Shown here: positions 1 through 7,191 of the stretch, in pieces
How the letters are laid out: every line of letters starts with the position of its first letter
Position numbering within the stretch: the stretch's first letter is position 1
NCBI GenBank assembly: GCA_031259505.1
Contig: JAIRLL010000243.1
Span: forward strand, 1 to 13,393
Reading direction: 5' to 3'
Length of the DNA: 13,393 nt
Origin: Tannerella sp.
Lineage (GTDB): Bacteria > Bacteroidota > Bacteroidia > Bacteroidales > Tannerellaceae
Notes under the pieces: generated by a model
What the model was told of the DNA's origin: nothing
The model's input: only the letters and a program-made list of their open reading frames with translations
The model's database searches: none
Made by a program: the position numbers and the translations under genes

Positions 1-1852
1 GATATTCCTTCAAATCATCGATATGGATGATTTCAGGAATCGCTTCGTCCGAAGCAAGTTTGCGCGCCAGTTTGCGCATGATTTTGGCAATCTTTTTCTC
101 CAATTCGCGGACGCCACTCTCACGCGTGTAAGACTCGATCATTTCACAGACCGCTTTCCGATGAAACTTCACGGCGCCCTTTGGAATGCCATGCACTTTC
201 ATCTGCTTTGGGATAAGATGTTTAATGGCTATCTCCACTTTTTCTTCAATAATGTACCCGCTGACTTCAATCAACTCCATGCGGTCCAGCAAAGGTTGTG
301 AAACTGTGGCCAGGTTATTGGCCGTCGCAACAAACAGCGCCTTGCTCAAATCGTAGTCAATATCAAGATAATTATCGTGAAACGTGCTGTTTTGTTCGGG
401 ATCAAGCACTTCGAGCAAAGCCGAAGCAGGGTCGCCCTTGAAATCATTTCCAACTTTATCGATCTCGTCCAGGATAAAAACAGGATTCGAGGCGCCTGCT
501 TTTTGCAGGTTCCGAATAATGCGCCCTGCCATTGCGCCTATGTATGTTCTTCTGTGTCCGCGTATTTCAGCTTCGTCATGCAGACCGCCCAATGAGACGC
601 GCACGTATTTTCTGTTCAGCGCCTCGGCAATTGATTTCCCCAGCGACGTCTTGCCCACCCCGGGAGGGCCGTACAGACAAAGTATCGGCGAACGCAAATC
701 CTTTTTCAGCTTCAGAACAGCAAGATGCTCGATAATACGTTCTTTCACCTTTTCCATTCCGTAATGATCGCGGTCCAAGATCCGCTGTGCACGGTGCAGA
801 TTGAAATTATCTTTGCTGTATTCATCCCACGGAAGTGAGATAATCGTCTGTACATACTGAAACTGCATGGAATAATCGGGCGATTGGGGATGCAGTCTTT
901 CCAGTTTGCCTAACTCCTTTTCGAAGATTTCTGCCGTTTCTTTAGACCACTTTTTCCTGATTGCCTTTTCGCGAAAGGATTTGATCTCCATGTCGTTGAT
1001 ATTCCCGCCCAACTCTTCCTGAATGGCTTTGATTTGCTGCTGCAGGAAATATTCTTTCTGCTGCTTGTTGATGTCTTCATGCGCCTTCATTTGAATGGAT
1101 GCTTTCAATTCAATCAGTTGATATTCACGATTCAGCAGAAACAGCAAACGATACGCGCGATCTTTCAGGTCGTTAACTGCCAGCAGTTCCTGCCTTTCCA
1201 CCGACTGGGAAATAAGATTGCAACACGAGAAGTTAATCTGGAAGAGCTGGTTCCGGTTGTTGCGTATCGAAAAAATCAAGTCTTTCGGAGGATCGCCCGA
1301 CGCTATCAGCATTTTGATGGTAAGGTCTTTAATCGTCGAAAGCAAAGCTTCAAATTCGCGGTCGTTTTTTCGGGGAAACTTATCATCCAACAGAGAAATA
1401 CGGCCAACCATAAACGGTTCCGTCTCAATCAGTTCATGCAGCAAAAAGCGCTTTTTACCCTGCAGGATCACCGTTGTTGAACCATCCGGCAACTCCAGGA
1501 TGCGAAGAACTTCCGCCACCACGCCAATGTTGTATAAATCAGAAAGTGAAGGGTCTTCCGTATCGGTCTCTTTCTGACAGGTTACGCCAATCATCCGTTT
1601 CCGGTGGGTTGCGTCCCTGATTAGTCGCATCGACTTGGTACGCCCTATTATCACCGGCATGGCTACGCCGGGAAATAAAACCATATTGCGCAAAGGCAAA
1701 ACAGGCAATTCTTCTCCCACTTTTTCAATACCTTCCAGGAAATCATCATCCTTATCACATTCCATCAAAATCGGCATGACAATATCTGCAGCATCATTTG
1801 CATCATCGAAATCATCATCCAAATACAATTTTCCAATTCTTTTTATGTCCAT
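1..1852 (-). CDS. lon: Lon ATP-dependent protease, 3' end cut off by the window edge
   Basis: Cytosolic AAA+ serine protease that unfolds and degrades damaged and regulatory proteins. I translated the leftward frame from the ATG at 1852-1850; it stays open for 617 codons to the window edge, so about 200 residues of a usual 800-820 are missing. An acidic N-terminal leader (about residues 10-48, many Asp/Glu) precedes the LonN substrate domain, which opens with LPVLPLRN at 49-56. The helical linker contains the characteristic QQKEYFLQQQIKAIQEELGG stretch. The ATPase shows Walker A GPPGVGKT at 395-402 (Lys401), Walker B ILDEID around Asp462-Glu463, and a conserved Arg524 in LLDRME. The Ser-Lys protease dyad lies beyond the left edge and cannot be checked. 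The start fits a TAACTTTG promoter box about 30 bp upstream. It is transcribed divergently from trmN6. Family identity is certain. Confidence 0.97.
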   Translation of the reverse strand, partial: MDIKRIGKLYLDDDFDDANDAADIVMPILMECDKDDDFLEGIEKVGEELPVLPLRNMVLFPGVAMPVIIGRTKSMRLIRDATHRKRMIGVTCQKETDTEDPSLSDLYNIGVVAEVLRILELPDGSTTVILQGKKRFLLHELIETEPFMVGRISLLDDKFPRKNDREFEALLSTIKDLTIKMLIASGDPPKDLIFSIRNNRNQLFQINFSCCNLISQSVERQELLAVNDLKDRAYRLLFLLNREYQLIELKASIQMKAHEDINKQQKEYFLQQQIKAIQEELGGNINDMEIKSFREKAIRKKWSKETAEIFEKELGKLERLHPQSPDYSMQFQYVQTIISLPWDEYSKDNFNLHRAQRILDRDHYGMEKVKERIIEHLAVLKLKKDLRSPILCLYGPPGVGKTSLGKSIAEALNRKYVRVSLGGLHDEAEIRGHRRTYIGAMAGRIIRNLQKAGASNPVFILDEIDKVGNDFKGDPASALLEVLDPEQNSTFHDNYLDIDYDLSKALFVATANNLATVSQPLLDRMELIEVSGYIIEEKVEIAIKHLIPKQMKVHGIPKGAVKFHRKAVCEMIESYTRESGVRELEKKIAKIMRKLARKLASDEAIPEIIHIDDLKEY

Positions 1853-1878
1853 ATGGAATATACTGCTACAAATTAAAT

Positions 1879-1919
1879 GCCAAAGTTACGACTTTTACGA
1901 AAAACACAGTAACTTTGGC
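1879..1919. promoter_or_regulatory. Divergent lon/trmN6 promoter region with 11-bp inverted repeat
   Basis: Two perfect inverted arms, GCCAAAGTTAC (1879-1889) and GTAACTTTGGC (1909-1919), are separated by 19 bp. Each arm contains TAACTTTG in the outward direction: 1888-1881 on the minus strand facing lon, and 1910-1917 on the plus strand facing trmN6. This matches the Bacteroidota -7 consensus TAnnTTTG. Start sites a few bases beyond each box would give leaders of roughly 15-25 nt for both genes, which is why I read the arms as promoters. I see no good -33 TTTG match for either; each -33 region would fall on the opposite arm. An operator or RNA hairpin is an alternative reading. Confidence 0.6.
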
Positions 1920-1939
1920 GGCGTTATTGAAAAATAAAT

Positions 1940-2653
1940 ATGTCGAATCCATATTTCCGCTTCAAACGGTTTACGATACGGCACGACAAGTGTGCCATGA
2001 AAGTAGGCACCGACGGCACACTGCTCGGTGCATGGGCAAACGTTGCTGCATGTTGCCGCATATTGGATATAGGTACGGGGACAGGACTTGTCGCCCTGAT
2101 GATTGCGCAGCGCTGCAACGAAGCGACAGTTGATGCCGTCGAAATGGACGCGGATGCGTGCCTGCAAGCCTCCGATAACGTTTCGGCATCGCCATTCGCC
2201 CGGCAAATTCACGTCCATCACACTACTTTTCAAACATTTGCAAAGACAGTCAGCCGTCCGTACGATTTAATTGTATCCAATCCACCCTACTTCGTGCAGT
2301 CGCTCAAATGTCCTGAAACAAAACGGAGTATCGCCCGCCACAGCGACGAATTGTCTACAACTGTCCTGCTTGCGAAAAGCCGCCGAATATTGACGCCGGA
2401 AGGCCGTATCGCACTCATTTTACCGTTTCTGCAGCAAAAAGAAGTATTACAGCAGGCGGCGCAAAACAAACTTTACTGTATCCGCCAGACGCACGTGATT
2501 CCCGTCGAAGGCGCACAACCGAAACGGCTACTGATAGAATTTTCGCCGCAGCCGCAACCTCCGGCAAAAATCGACATGCTCATACTCGAAAATACCCGTC
2601 ATCAACGTACGGCGGCATATAAAACACTGACTTTGGAATTTTATTTGGACTGA
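1940..2653 (+). CDS. trmN6: tRNA1(Val) (adenine(37)-N6)-methyltransferase, TrmN6/YfiC family
   Basis: SAM-dependent methyltransferase expected to place a methyl group on N6 of A37, next to the anticodon of tRNA-Val. The 237-residue length fits the family (E. coli YfiC is about 245). The N-terminal FRFKRFTIRHD and KVGTDGTLLGAW segment (about 6-32) is characteristic. The SAM-binding motif I is ILDIGTGTG (41-49), an acidic residue for the ribose lies in VEMDAD, and the N6-adenine catalytic motif NPPY is at 114-117, followed by F118. The C-terminal half carries the RLLIEFS strand typical of the fold. It stands alone on the plus strand, divergent from lon, with about 20 nt between the predicted transcription start and ATG. 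A related N6-adenine methyltransferase with another target cannot be excluded, but the YfiC-like N-terminus makes that less likely. Confidence 0.88.
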   Translation: MSNPYFRFKRFTIRHDKCAMKVGTDGTLLGAWANVAACCRILDIGTGTGLVALMIAQRCNEATVDAVEMDADACLQASDNVSASPFARQIHVHHTTFQTFAKTVSRPYDLIVSNPPYFVQSLKCPETKRSIARHSDELSTTVLLAKSRRILTPEGRIALILPFLQQKEVLQQAAQNKLYCIRQTHVIPVEGAQPKRLLIEFSPQPQPPAKIDMLILENTRHQRTAAYKTLTLEFYLD

Positions 2654-2676
2654 CGGTTTTTATTCTTTTGCAATAC

Positions 2677-2696
2677 GCAGAACTTCTGCCTTTATT
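2677..2696 (+). terminator. Weak terminator candidate after trmN6
   Basis: GCAGAA (2677-2682) and TTCTGC (2684-2689) are inverted about a single base, so a real hairpin would be only about 4 bp (GCAG/CTGC) with a 5-nt loop. It is followed by the moderately T-rich CTTTATTC. It lies 24 bp after the trmN6 stop, the right place for a terminator, but the stem is short and the T-run is broken. Confidence 0.25.
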
Positions 2697-2761
2697 CATT
2701 ATCTTTAACCGGGAAAATCATATTATATCCGAATTTAATACGAAAATCCCATTTTTTTCTC

Positions 2762-2769
2762 TACATTTG
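2762..2769 (+). promoter_or_regulatory. Predicted -7 box (TACATTTG) for spt operon
   Basis: TACATTTG matches the Bacteroidota -7 consensus TAnnTTTG exactly and lies in the only long intergenic gap upstream of spt. The flanking DNA (2740-2762) is A/T-rich, but I see no clear -33 TTTG at the usual 19-21 bp spacing. Transcription would begin near 2774-2778, giving spt a leader of about 90 nt that contains the short ORF at 2802. Confidence 0.5.
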
Positions 2770-2801
2770 CATCGGATTTTACGAAATACTAATAAATCGA
2801 C

Positions 2802-2858
2802 ATGAGCATTCATTGGAACGAAGTGAAGATGAAAGCAAACAAACCAAGCAATAAATAG
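2802..2858 (+). CDS. Possible 18-codon leader ORF upstream of spt
   Basis: ATG at 2802 reads MSIHWNEVKMKANKPSNK and stops at TAG (2856-2858), 6 nt before the spt ATG at 2865. It is in the same frame as spt, so the single TAG separates it from a 21-residue extension. It would be the first ATG of the mRNA if transcription starts near 2775. It has no recognisable domain. It could be a regulatory leader peptide, a means of delivering ribosomes to spt, a decayed N-terminal extension, or simply chance. There is no direct evidence for translation. Confidence 0.3.
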   Translation: MSIHWNEVKMKANKPSNK

Positions 2859-2864
2859 AATATA

Positions 2865-4064
2865 ATGAGACCATTACAAGCAAAATTAGCTAAAACCGAC
2901 CTCCTCCGGCAAGCCCGGGAAGCGAAGGCTGCAGGAATATATCCGTATTTTCGTTCGATTGAAAGCGATCAGGATACGGAAGTGATTATCAATGGAAAGA
3001 AAGTATTGATGTTCGGCTCTAATGCCTATCTGGGCTTAACAAACCATCCTAAAGTGAAGGAAGCAGCGATCGAAGCCACACGTAAATATGGGACAGGGTG
3101 CGCCGGCTCCCGCTATCTCAACGGAACGCTGGATTTGCATCTTCAACTGGAAAAAAGATTGGCCGAATTTGTCGGAAAAGACGATGCAATCATCTATTCC
3201 ACAGGATTCCAGGTAAATCTGGGCGTCGTATCCTGCCTGACAGGGCGCGACGATTATATACTCTGGGACGAACTGGACCATGCATCCATCATCGAAGGAC
3301 ACCGGCTGTCATTCTCTACTAAACTGAAATACAGGCATAACGATATGGATTCGTTGGAAAAGCAACTCCTAAAATGCGAAGAAGGCAAAATTAAACTGAT
3401 TGTTGTCGACGGCATTTTCAGCATGGAAGGAGATATTGCCAATTTACCTGAAATCGTGCGGCTTGCCCGCAAATATGACGCCTACGTCATGGTAGACGAA
3501 GCGCACGGACTCGGCGTGCTCGGAAAACAGGGACGCGGCACATGCGAACATTTCGGCGTGACGGACAGCGTCGATTTGATTATGGGAACGTTCAGCAAAT
3601 CATTTGCCTCGATAGGCGGATTCATTGCATCCGATTATGAAATAATTGATTATCTCCGCCATCATTCGCGTTCCTATATTTTCAGCGCGAGCAGTACGCC
3701 TGCTGCAACGGCGGCGGCTTCTGCCGCACTTGATATCATGCTCAATGAACCTGAACGCATCGAACATCTCTGGAAACTGACACATTATGCATTAGACGGA
3801 TTTCGTCGGATGGGCTGTGAAACAGGTCATACCGAAACACCGATCATCCCACTGTTCATACGCAATAACGATTTGACTTTCCTGATTGTAAAAGAACTGT
3901 TCGACACCGGTATCTTTGTGAATCCTGTCGTTGCGCCTGCCGTTGCACCGCAGGACACATTAATTCGATTCTCGCTGATGGCAACACATTCTTTTGAGCA
4001 GTTGGATTTTGCAATGAATGCCATTCACCATCTTTTTGCCAAATATCATTTGCTTAACAAATGA
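2865..4064 (+). CDS. spt: Serine palmitoyltransferase (PLP-dependent alpha-oxoamine synthase)
   Basis: Condenses L-serine with palmitoyl- or a similar acyl-CoA to 3-ketosphinganine, the committed step of bacterial sphingolipid synthesis, in the cytosol. The 399 residues match the family. PLP-site residues are visible: His139 in the ELDHASI motif (ring stacking), Asp211 and His214 in VDEAHGLG, and the Schiff-base Lys245 in GTFSKS. The N-terminal SNAYLGL and GSRYLNGT segments and the C-terminal APQDTLIRFSLMATH are typical of the bacterial SPT branch. Paralogues such as glycine C-acetyltransferase (kbl), BioF and HemA share the fold; the overall sequence resembles Bacteroides SPT as I know it, so I prefer SPT, but substrate is inferred. 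An in-frame TAG just upstream supports ATG 2865 as the start. The PSP1 gene follows after 11 bp, suggesting cotranscription. Confidence 0.85.
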   Translation: MRPLQAKLAKTDLLRQAREAKAAGIYPYFRSIESDQDTEVIINGKKVLMFGSNAYLGLTNHPKVKEAAIEATRKYGTGCAGSRYLNGTLDLHLQLEKRLAEFVGKDDAIIYSTGFQVNLGVVSCLTGRDDYILWDELDHASIIEGHRLSFSTKLKYRHNDMDSLEKQLLKCEEGKIKLIVVDGIFSMEGDIANLPEIVRLARKYDAYVMVDEAHGLGVLGKQGRGTCEHFGVTDSVDLIMGTFSKSFASIGGFIASDYEIIDYLRHHSRSYIFSASSTPAATAAASAALDIMLNEPERIEHLWKLTHYALDGFRRMGCETGHTETPIIPLFIRNNDLTFLIVKELFDTGIFVNPVVAPAVAPQDTLIRFSLMATHSFEQLDFAMNAIHHLFAKYHLLNK

Positions 4065-4075
4065 TCTTCTGACAG

Positions 4076-5257
4076 ATGGATTTTGTACAAAACATAAATG
4101 GCTGTTGCGCCCTGTGCAAGAAAGGCTGTGCCAGGGCTTGTCGCAACAAACTGAACACATACAATTGGTTATGTGACCTTCCGGCAGCCGGGGGCGCCAC
4201 CGGTTTCATAGAAGTACAATTCAAAAACACGCGCAAAAATTATTACCTGAACGAAGCCAGAATCCCGCTGGAAAAAGGCAATATCGTCGCCGTAGAGGCC
4301 GGCCCGGGACACGACATCGGCATGGTTACACTGACCGGCAAATTGGTGCTGCTGCAAATGCGCAAGATGCGATACCGTTACGACCAGGAACCCAGAAAAG
4401 TCTATCGTATTGCCAAACAGCCGGATATAGACAAATATAATGAAGCTAAGGCGAAAGAACATGAAACCATGATCCGCTCGCGCCAAATTGCCGCCGACTT
4501 GAAACTGGACATGAAAATCGGCGATGTGGAATATCAGGGAGACGGAAGCAAAGCCATATTCTATTATATTTCAGATGTGCGTGTTGACTTTCGCCAACTC
4601 ATCAAAGTACTGGCAGAAACGTTCAAGGTACGTATCGAAATGAAGCAGATTGGCGCTCGTCAGGAAGCGGGACGAATCGGAGGAATCGGGCCCTGCGGGC
4701 GCGAACTCTGTTGCTCTTCGTGGATGACAAATTTCGTGTCTGTAGCGACAGATGCCGCCCGTTTTCAGGATATTTCCATGAATCCGCAGAAGTTGGCAGG
4801 TCAATGTGCCAAACTGAAATGCTGCTATAATTACGAGGTCGATACATACATGGAAGTCCGGAAACAGTTGCCTCCGCGCAAAATCCCGCTGGAAACGCAA
4901 GACAATACTTACTATCATTTTAAAACCGACATCCTCAAAAAGGAAATATCCTATTCGACGGACAAAGTACTGGGCATAAACCTGAAGAGTATCACGGCGG
5001 AACGTGCGTCCGAAATTATTCACCTGAACAGAAAGGGAATAAAACCCGCCACGCTGGAACCCGAATCCGTTGCAAAAAAAGAGGCCGGGAAGATAGAGTC
5101 GCATGACATTCTGGAAGACAGCGTAAGCCGTTTCGACTCCGTGAAAAAGAAAAAGAAAAAAAAGAAAAAAGGAAGCAGGAATGAGAACACGCACAAAAAC
5201 AGTCGCGACGAAAAGAGACATGCCCGCGGGGGTGCACACCGCTCGCTAAATACGTGA
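4076..5257 (+). CDS. ricT: PSP1-domain protein, RicT/YaaT family, with Cys-rich N-terminus and polylysine tail
   Basis: Homologue of Bacillus RicT (YaaT), which works with RicA and RicF on mRNA processing, competence and sporulation; its role in Bacteroidota is not settled. The 393 residues fall into three parts. An N-terminal cluster has Cys10, 11, 14, 18, 22 and 33. The PSP1 core (about 42-285) carries GPCGRELCC with Cys207, 212 and 213 and GQCAKLKCC with Cys244, 249 and 250, positions suited to an iron-sulfur cluster. The C-terminal tail (about 325-393) is charged and low in complexity, with nine consecutive lysines at 357-365 and many Arg/Lys after them. It follows spt by 11 bp and precedes gldH by 15 bp, an arrangement resembling other Bacteroidota. 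The tail is encoded by a run of A's that includes the slippery heptamer A AAA AAG. Family is sure, partner proteins are unknown here. Confidence 0.88.
   Translation: MDFVQNINGCCALCKKGCARACRNKLNTYNWLCDLPAAGGATGFIEVQFKNTRKNYYLNEARIPLEKGNIVAVEAGPGHDIGMVTLTGKLVLLQMRKMRYRYDQEPRKVYRIAKQPDIDKYNEAKAKEHETMIRSRQIAADLKLDMKIGDVEYQGDGSKAIFYYISDVRVDFRQLIKVLAETFKVRIEMKQIGARQEAGRIGGIGPCGRELCCSSWMTNFVSVATDAARFQDISMNPQKLAGQCAKLKCCYNYEVDTYMEVRKQLPPRKIPLETQDNTYYHFKTDILKKEISYSTDKVLGINLKSITAERASEIIHLNRKGIKPATLEPESVAKKEAGKIESHDILEDSVSRFDSVKKKKKKKKKGSRNENTHKNSRDEKRHARGGAHRSLNT
5158..5184 (+). other. Possible -1 ribosomal slippage site in the PSP1 gene
   Basis: The in-frame heptamer A AAA AAG at 5158-5164 lies within the polylysine codons, inside an A8 run (5156-5163) followed by G and A6. 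This is the classic bacterial -1 slippery motif, as in E. coli dnaX. A slip would read E-K-R-K-Q-E and stop at TGA 5182-5184, removing most of the basic tail. I see no strong downstream hairpin or upstream Shine-Dalgarno-like stimulator, so this may only be a consequence of lysine codons. Confidence 0.25.
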
Positions 5258-5272
5258 AAAAAAATCCGGGAA

Positions 5273-5743
5273 ATGAGCAATTCCATACACAAAGTTTTAT
5301 TGTCTTTTTGCCTCTCCGCAAGCATTTTCTCCTGCTCGCAAACGACTTTTTTTTATGACCGGTATCAAATAGTCGAAGATGTTTGGAGCAAGGAAAAAGA
5401 GTTTTATTTTACCTACAGCATTGATGATATTTCCTCACATTACAATTTTTATATCCATGTGCGCAACAACAACTTGTACCCCTATCAAAATCTTTGGCTG
5501 TTTTGTGCTGAAGAGCAGCCACTCGGCCCCGTTCAACGCGACACAATAGAATACCAGTTGGCAGACGATTTCGGAAAATGGTATGGTACAGGCATTTCCA
5601 TCTTCCATCTGAGTATTCCCGTACGCATCGGCCATACTTTTACGCATACGGGGCAGTATACGTTCTGTATCAGACAGGGAATGAGAGACAGTCGTCTGAA
5701 AGGGATTGAAGAAATCGGGTTGACCATTGAAAAAGTCGACTAA
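5273..5743 (+). CDS. gldH: GldH-like lipoprotein
   Basis: Predicted lipoprotein of the GldH family, named for a component needed for gliding in Flavobacterium but widespread in non-gliding Bacteroidota, where its role is unclear. The 156-residue length fits. The N-terminus has a short charged segment, a hydrophobic stretch (about 8-19) and a lipobox-like SIFSC ending at Cys21, the predicted acylated residue. The mature part is a beta-rich domain with FYDRYQIV, DDFGKWYGTG and a C-terminal segment (GMRDSRLKGIEEIGLTIEK) typical of the family. It starts 15 bp after the PSP1 gene and is probably cotranscribed with it and spt. Its stop overlaps the rodA stop on the other strand by 4 bp. It would be anchored in the inner or outer membrane; the sequence does not decide which. 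Confidence 0.82.
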   Translation: MSNSIHKVLLSFCLSASIFSCSQTTFFYDRYQIVEDVWSKEKEFYFTYSIDDISSHYNFYIHVRNNNLYPYQNLWLFCAEEQPLGPVQRDTIEYQLADDFGKWYGTGISIFHLSIPVRIGHTFTHTGQYTFCIRQGMRDSRLKGIEEIGLTIEKVD

Positions 5744-7191
5744 CGCACTTCCTTACGTCCGGCATCAGTCCGTAAAAATATGAATAGCAGGATAGTAAAC
5801 CCCCAAAGCGAAGATCCGCCATAACTGAAAAACGGCAAGGGAATGCCTATTACCGGTGTCAATCCCGTTACCATGCCGATGTTGATCAGCACATGGAAAA
5901 AGAAAATCGAGGCCACACTATACCCATACACGCGCCCAAATGCCGTATCCTGCCTCTCCGACAAAATAATCAGCCGTATGACAAGCGCCCCGAAAAGGCT
6001 CAAGACCAGCAATGAACCCCAGAAACCAAACTCCTCGCCTACCGTGCAGAAAATGAAATCGGTATCTTGCTCCGGGACATACTTCAACTTGGTCTGCGTA
6101 CCGTTCAGAAATCCTTTTCCCAAAAATCCGCCCGAACCGATAGCTATCTTGGACTGGTTTACGTTATAACCTGCGCCCGTGGGGTCGTCTTCCAGCCCCA
6201 GCGCTACCCTGATACGCATCTGCTGATGATATTCCAGAACATCTTCAAATACATAATCAACAGAATACATAAAACAGAGAGAAAGCATTGAAAACAAAGA
6301 TATTAAAACATAGCGCCATATCAGATTCTTAACTGCCGTAAAAATCAGGAACAACGCAATGACGCCAATAAGCCCGACAATTATCCAAACAAAATTAACG
6401 GGGATAAACAACGACACTATGAAACCTGACAGCGACGCTAAAATAACCAGATACAGAATGATACGCATCACCATCCTGTCGCGGCGGATAAGATATGTCA
6501 TAAAAATCATTATCAGAAGAATCAGCAAGGATACAATCAGTTCGCCCGCAGGTGTATTCCCCGCAACCATGTCATCGCCGAATTTCATCACAATCACCAG
6601 AAAAGTAACGACACATATAGTCGCCACCAAAATAAAGCCTGACATCCCCTCGCGATAAAGCATCAAAGCAAAAGCAAGATAAACCAGCGCCGAACCGGTC
6701 TCCTTTTGCAACAGGATACACCCTATCGGCACGGAAACAAGCAGACATACTGTCAAAAAACTCCTTACTGTCAGCAAATTGAAGTTATATGTGCTCATAA
6801 ATTTGGCTAAAGCCAATGCCGTAGCAAACTTGGCAAATTCAGCAGGCTGCACGCGCAACGGCCCCATCACCAGCCACGAGCGGGATCCTTTGATGTCCGG
6901 CGCTACAAAAATCGTAATAATCAATACCAGAATGATGAGGCCAAATATCGGAAATGAAAATGTCTCGAAAAAGTCCTTGTCCAGCATCAAAATCACAAAC
7001 GCAATAACAAACGATGTCCCAATCCATATCAATTGCGAACCGGGACGCCCCGAAGGATCAAACAGTCCAGCCTTGTCGTATTCGTAACTGGCGCCACAGA
7101 TACTCAACCAGCCTGCCGCGACCATCGCCACATACAATCCAATCGTTATCCAATCGACAGATGTCCAAATATTTGCATCTCTATTGTACAT
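5740..7191 (-). CDS. rodA: RodA, SEDS-family peptidoglycan glycosyltransferase
   Basis: Polytopic inner-membrane enzyme that polymerises lipid II into glycan strands for side-wall growth, paired with PBP2. Of 483 residues, most are hydrophobic membrane segments. SEDS hallmarks are GSRSWLVMGPLRVQPAEFAKF in the N-terminal half (broken here by no gap), ETGSALVY (164-171), DPTGAGYNVNQSKIAIGSGG, GTQTKLKYVPEQDTDFIF with the catalytic Asp378 (equivalent to E. coli Asp262), and a C-terminal GIPLPFFSYGGSS. E. coli RodA is about 370 residues; the excess here lies between residues about 167 and 322, where three to four additional hydrophobic segments are visible. The start ATG at 7191 overlaps the mrdA end by 11 bp, consistent with translational coupling. 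It is the last gene of the leftward cluster and has no visible terminator before gldH. Confidence 0.95.
   Translation of the reverse strand: MYNRDANIWTSVDWITIGLYVAMVAAGWLSICGASYEYDKAGLFDPSGRPGSQLIWIGTSFVIAFVILMLDKDFFETFSFPIFGLIILVLIITIFVAPDIKGSRSWLVMGPLRVQPAEFAKFATALALAKFMSTYNFNLLTVRSFLTVCLLVSVPIGCILLQKETGSALVYLAFALMLYREGMSGFILVATICVVTFLVIVMKFGDDMVAGNTPAGELIVSLLILLIMIFMTYLIRRDRMVMRIILYLVILASLSGFIVSLFIPVNFVWIIVGLIGVIALFLIFTAVKNLIWRYVLISLFSMLSLCFMYSVDYVFEDVLEYHQQMRIRVALGLEDDPTGAGYNVNQSKIAIGSGGFLGKGFLNGTQTKLKYVPEQDTDFIFCTVGEEFGFWGSLLVLSLFGALVIRLIILSERQDTAFGRVYGYSVASIFFFHVLINIGMVTGLTPVIGIPLPFFSYGGSSLWGFTILLFIFLRTDAGRKEVR

Noticed and set aside
2865..4064. Glycine C-acetyltransferase (kbl) or BioF as identity of the oxoamine synthase
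   Set aside because: No tdh or biotin genes adjoin it, and overall sequence including the GSRYLNGT and APQDTLIRFSLMATH segments is closer to bacterial SPT as I know it; not fully excluded.
4571..5239. 222-codon open frame on the minus strand
   Set aside because: Antisense to the PSP1 gene; its Phe-rich run is the complement of the lysine codons.
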